Positions 62,601-64,000 of a stretch of 64,000 nt of DNA are shown here, piece by piece; within the stretch, counting starts at the first letter, position 1; every line of letters begins with the position of its first letter. A program made the translations under genes and the position numbers. The notes under the pieces are model-generated. The model saw nothing but the letters and a program-made list of their open reading frames with translations, was not told the DNA's origin and searched no databases. Where the stretch lies: positions 26,270,067-26,334,066 of the forward strand of contig CM060201.1 of NCBI GenBank assembly GCA_030562195.1, written 5' to 3'. Origin of the DNA: Nipponacmea schrenckii (taxonomy: Eukaryota; Mollusca; Gastropoda; Lottiidae).

Positions 62601-63029
62601 GAGAGAGTGGACATGGCCACAGTAGTCTTCCATAGTTGACAGTTGAAATACGGAGGGCTTGTTCATCAAAAAGATTCATGTAAACTTCAGTGATAAGAGG
62701 CGAGAAAGGGAGCTTCCCTTAGAGTTGTTCATAAAAGTCATCATCACCAACTAAATGGATCGATTATAGCTGACTGTGATAGTGAGTCGTATACATCACA
62801 TTGATCATTTCTTACTACCACTAGTAGCACAACATGAAGCCTACCTATTTCGACTCTATTGATGTAACTTTTATATATACCAATATCGATAACACTACTG
62901 GCATAATGGCAGTTCTTACAGCTTTTAATAAAAAAAACCCGATCCAAACAGACGCGACGATGCAATTCTACATCTTTTATCTACAGCCATGCGCAAACGA
63001 TTCGTCCCTTCACATTACCCCTTTTTGAA

Positions 63030-63160
63030 ACTAATTATCACCTCATTTTCTCCTAGGTGAACATAATTATCTTCTTGGTGAAAAAAAAATGTCACCTAGC
63101 CGAAAATTCCAGTTTGTTATTAAAATCTATAGGAATTATCACCTCATTTTATATAGGCCA
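63030..63160. repeat. Palindromic CACCTAGGTG-type motifs, second locus
   Basis: AATTATCACCTCATTTT occurs twice, with CTCCTAGGTGAAC, CTTGGTGAAAAAAAA and TGTCACCTAGCCGAAAA between. It resembles the array at 34515-34775. Confidence 0.55.
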
Positions 63161-64000
63161 TTGGGACACCGTATATGGTGAAACAAGAACCACAGAAGAA
63201 GAAACATAAGAAACAAGAAGAGCATGCCGCTTTTCACAAGAAACAAGAGTACACCCGCTGAAGAAGAGCCTCACCGAAGAAGAACGAAGAATGTAGACAA
63301 AGAAGAAGCCGAAGGTGCAGATCATTCCTAACATCTCCTTACGCCAAAGCAGACACCTTATCTACCGAAGAAGAAGAAAGTTTCATCAACGTAACAAGTG
63401 TGCAAAAAGCTGAAAAAGAGACTCAGCACGGTAGTGGACATTTTACAAAGACTTCTCGGACGACTTTTTATGAGATTGGGTCCAATTTCAAAAACTGTTT
63501 TATTTAACACGTATCAAAGTCAAAGACAATCATTTAACTGTCCAATTTCTAGACAACTGATTGGCAACGTTTCCTTTAAACCTTGTCCAGAAGGACACGA
63601 TTTCAGCAACGGAAGCGACTTTTTGCCACCTGTCACTATATAATTGAGGTCATCAGAGGCATGTGTTTGGTCGTTCAGTTGGAATAATAAAAATAGTCTG
63701 GATTAGGATTTAGTCTGATGAACGTTAAAGATACGTCCACAGATAAAAAAAAAAACAATGGGTGATTATAGAGTTGTTTAGAAACTTCAATTGCTTATAA
63801 CTCTTAAAACATAGGCCGATTCTCAGAATATTTCACTTTACAGTTTTAACTGAATTAAGATTAATTTACTACTTAGTATATTAACATTTCAAAATATAAA
63901 CACAAACCTTATACTATTACTTTAACATTAGATATTCCTATACAAATTATCTATTCATTAGAGATTGTTTTTAATTAAAAAATTTTGTATATAAAGAGTT

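Larger units (their letters stand above)
59428..64000. other. Right-end region without a supported gene
   Basis: Holds the upstream side of the membrane-protein gene, a minisatellite (60290-60850), an inverted MITE piece (60895-61160), AT-rich sequence with one short stretch recalling the hAT-like element (about 61310-61340), the GACGAAAAAGGCGAC array (62395-62600), palindromic CACCTAGGTG-type motifs (63030-63160) and a GAA-rich stretch (63190-63390). Open frames here are short and without recognisable motifs. Confidence 0.6.

Noticed and set aside
62437..62679. Minus-strand frame with EKGDEK repeats
   Set aside because: Translation of the GTCGCCTTTTTCGTC array; low-complexity charged repeats without other support.
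63398..63643. 81-codon plus-strand frame at the right edge
   Set aside because: No motif, no clear splice partners; an overlapping frame is equally open. Could be an exon fragment but cannot be supported.

Overview
The window looks like a piece of a compact, AT-rich metazoan nuclear genome, most likely a marine mollusc and possibly a gastropod. Genes are split into many short exons with GT-AG introns, the gene set is animal-specific (a TIF1-type TRIM protein with RING, B-boxes, PHD finger and bromodomain), and the DNA between exons is full of SINE-like repeats, TTAA- and TA-flanked MITEs and minisatellites. The mollusc assignment rests on the general look of the repeats and is an inference. 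There is no bacterial-style operon, CRISPR array or prophage.

Five protein-coding genes can be reconstructed exon by exon. (1) 38-9198, minus: CPSF3 (CPSF73), the nuclease of the pre-mRNA 3'-end cleavage complex; 16 exons, 658 codons, C-terminal end beyond base 1. (2) 10109-15779, plus: a mitochondrial class-I peptide release factor (MTRF1L type), 7 exons, 442 aa, divergent from CPSF3 across about 0.9 kb. (3) 23399-31400, plus: a TIF1-family (TRIM24/TRIM33-like) chromatin regulator, 9 exons, 951 aa. (4) 32676-45561, minus: gamma-glutamyltransferase, about 604 aa, convergent with TIF1, with its terminal coding exon present twice. (5) 54453-59427, minus: an unrecognised multipass membrane protein with an internal repeat; six exons found, last exon(s) missing. 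The genes do not form a pathway; they are ordinary neighbours.

Between genes: 15.8-23.4 kb holds MITE fragments, a 13-bp minisatellite and a hAT-like element inserted in it with a perfect 8-bp target duplication; 45.6-54.4 kb holds MITEs and a 1.8-kb 23-bp minisatellite; 59.4-64 kb holds a minisatellite, an inverted copy of MITE sequence also seen at 37.5 kb, and a GACGAAAAAGGCGAC-type palindromic array, with no gene I can support.

The most unusual signal is at splice junctions. A 34-bp array of about 15 units in CPSF3 intron 4 seems to have been seeded from the 3' splice junction of exon 5. The start of CPSF3 exon 9 is tandemly duplicated with its acceptor AG destroyed. Branch-point-like motifs are iterated in short arrays before a GGT and a TIF1 acceptor. 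The GGT last exon is duplicated with one synonymous difference, and one copy is bracketed by 68-bp direct repeats. All coordinates come from reading the sequence by eye; no alignment or database search was run.
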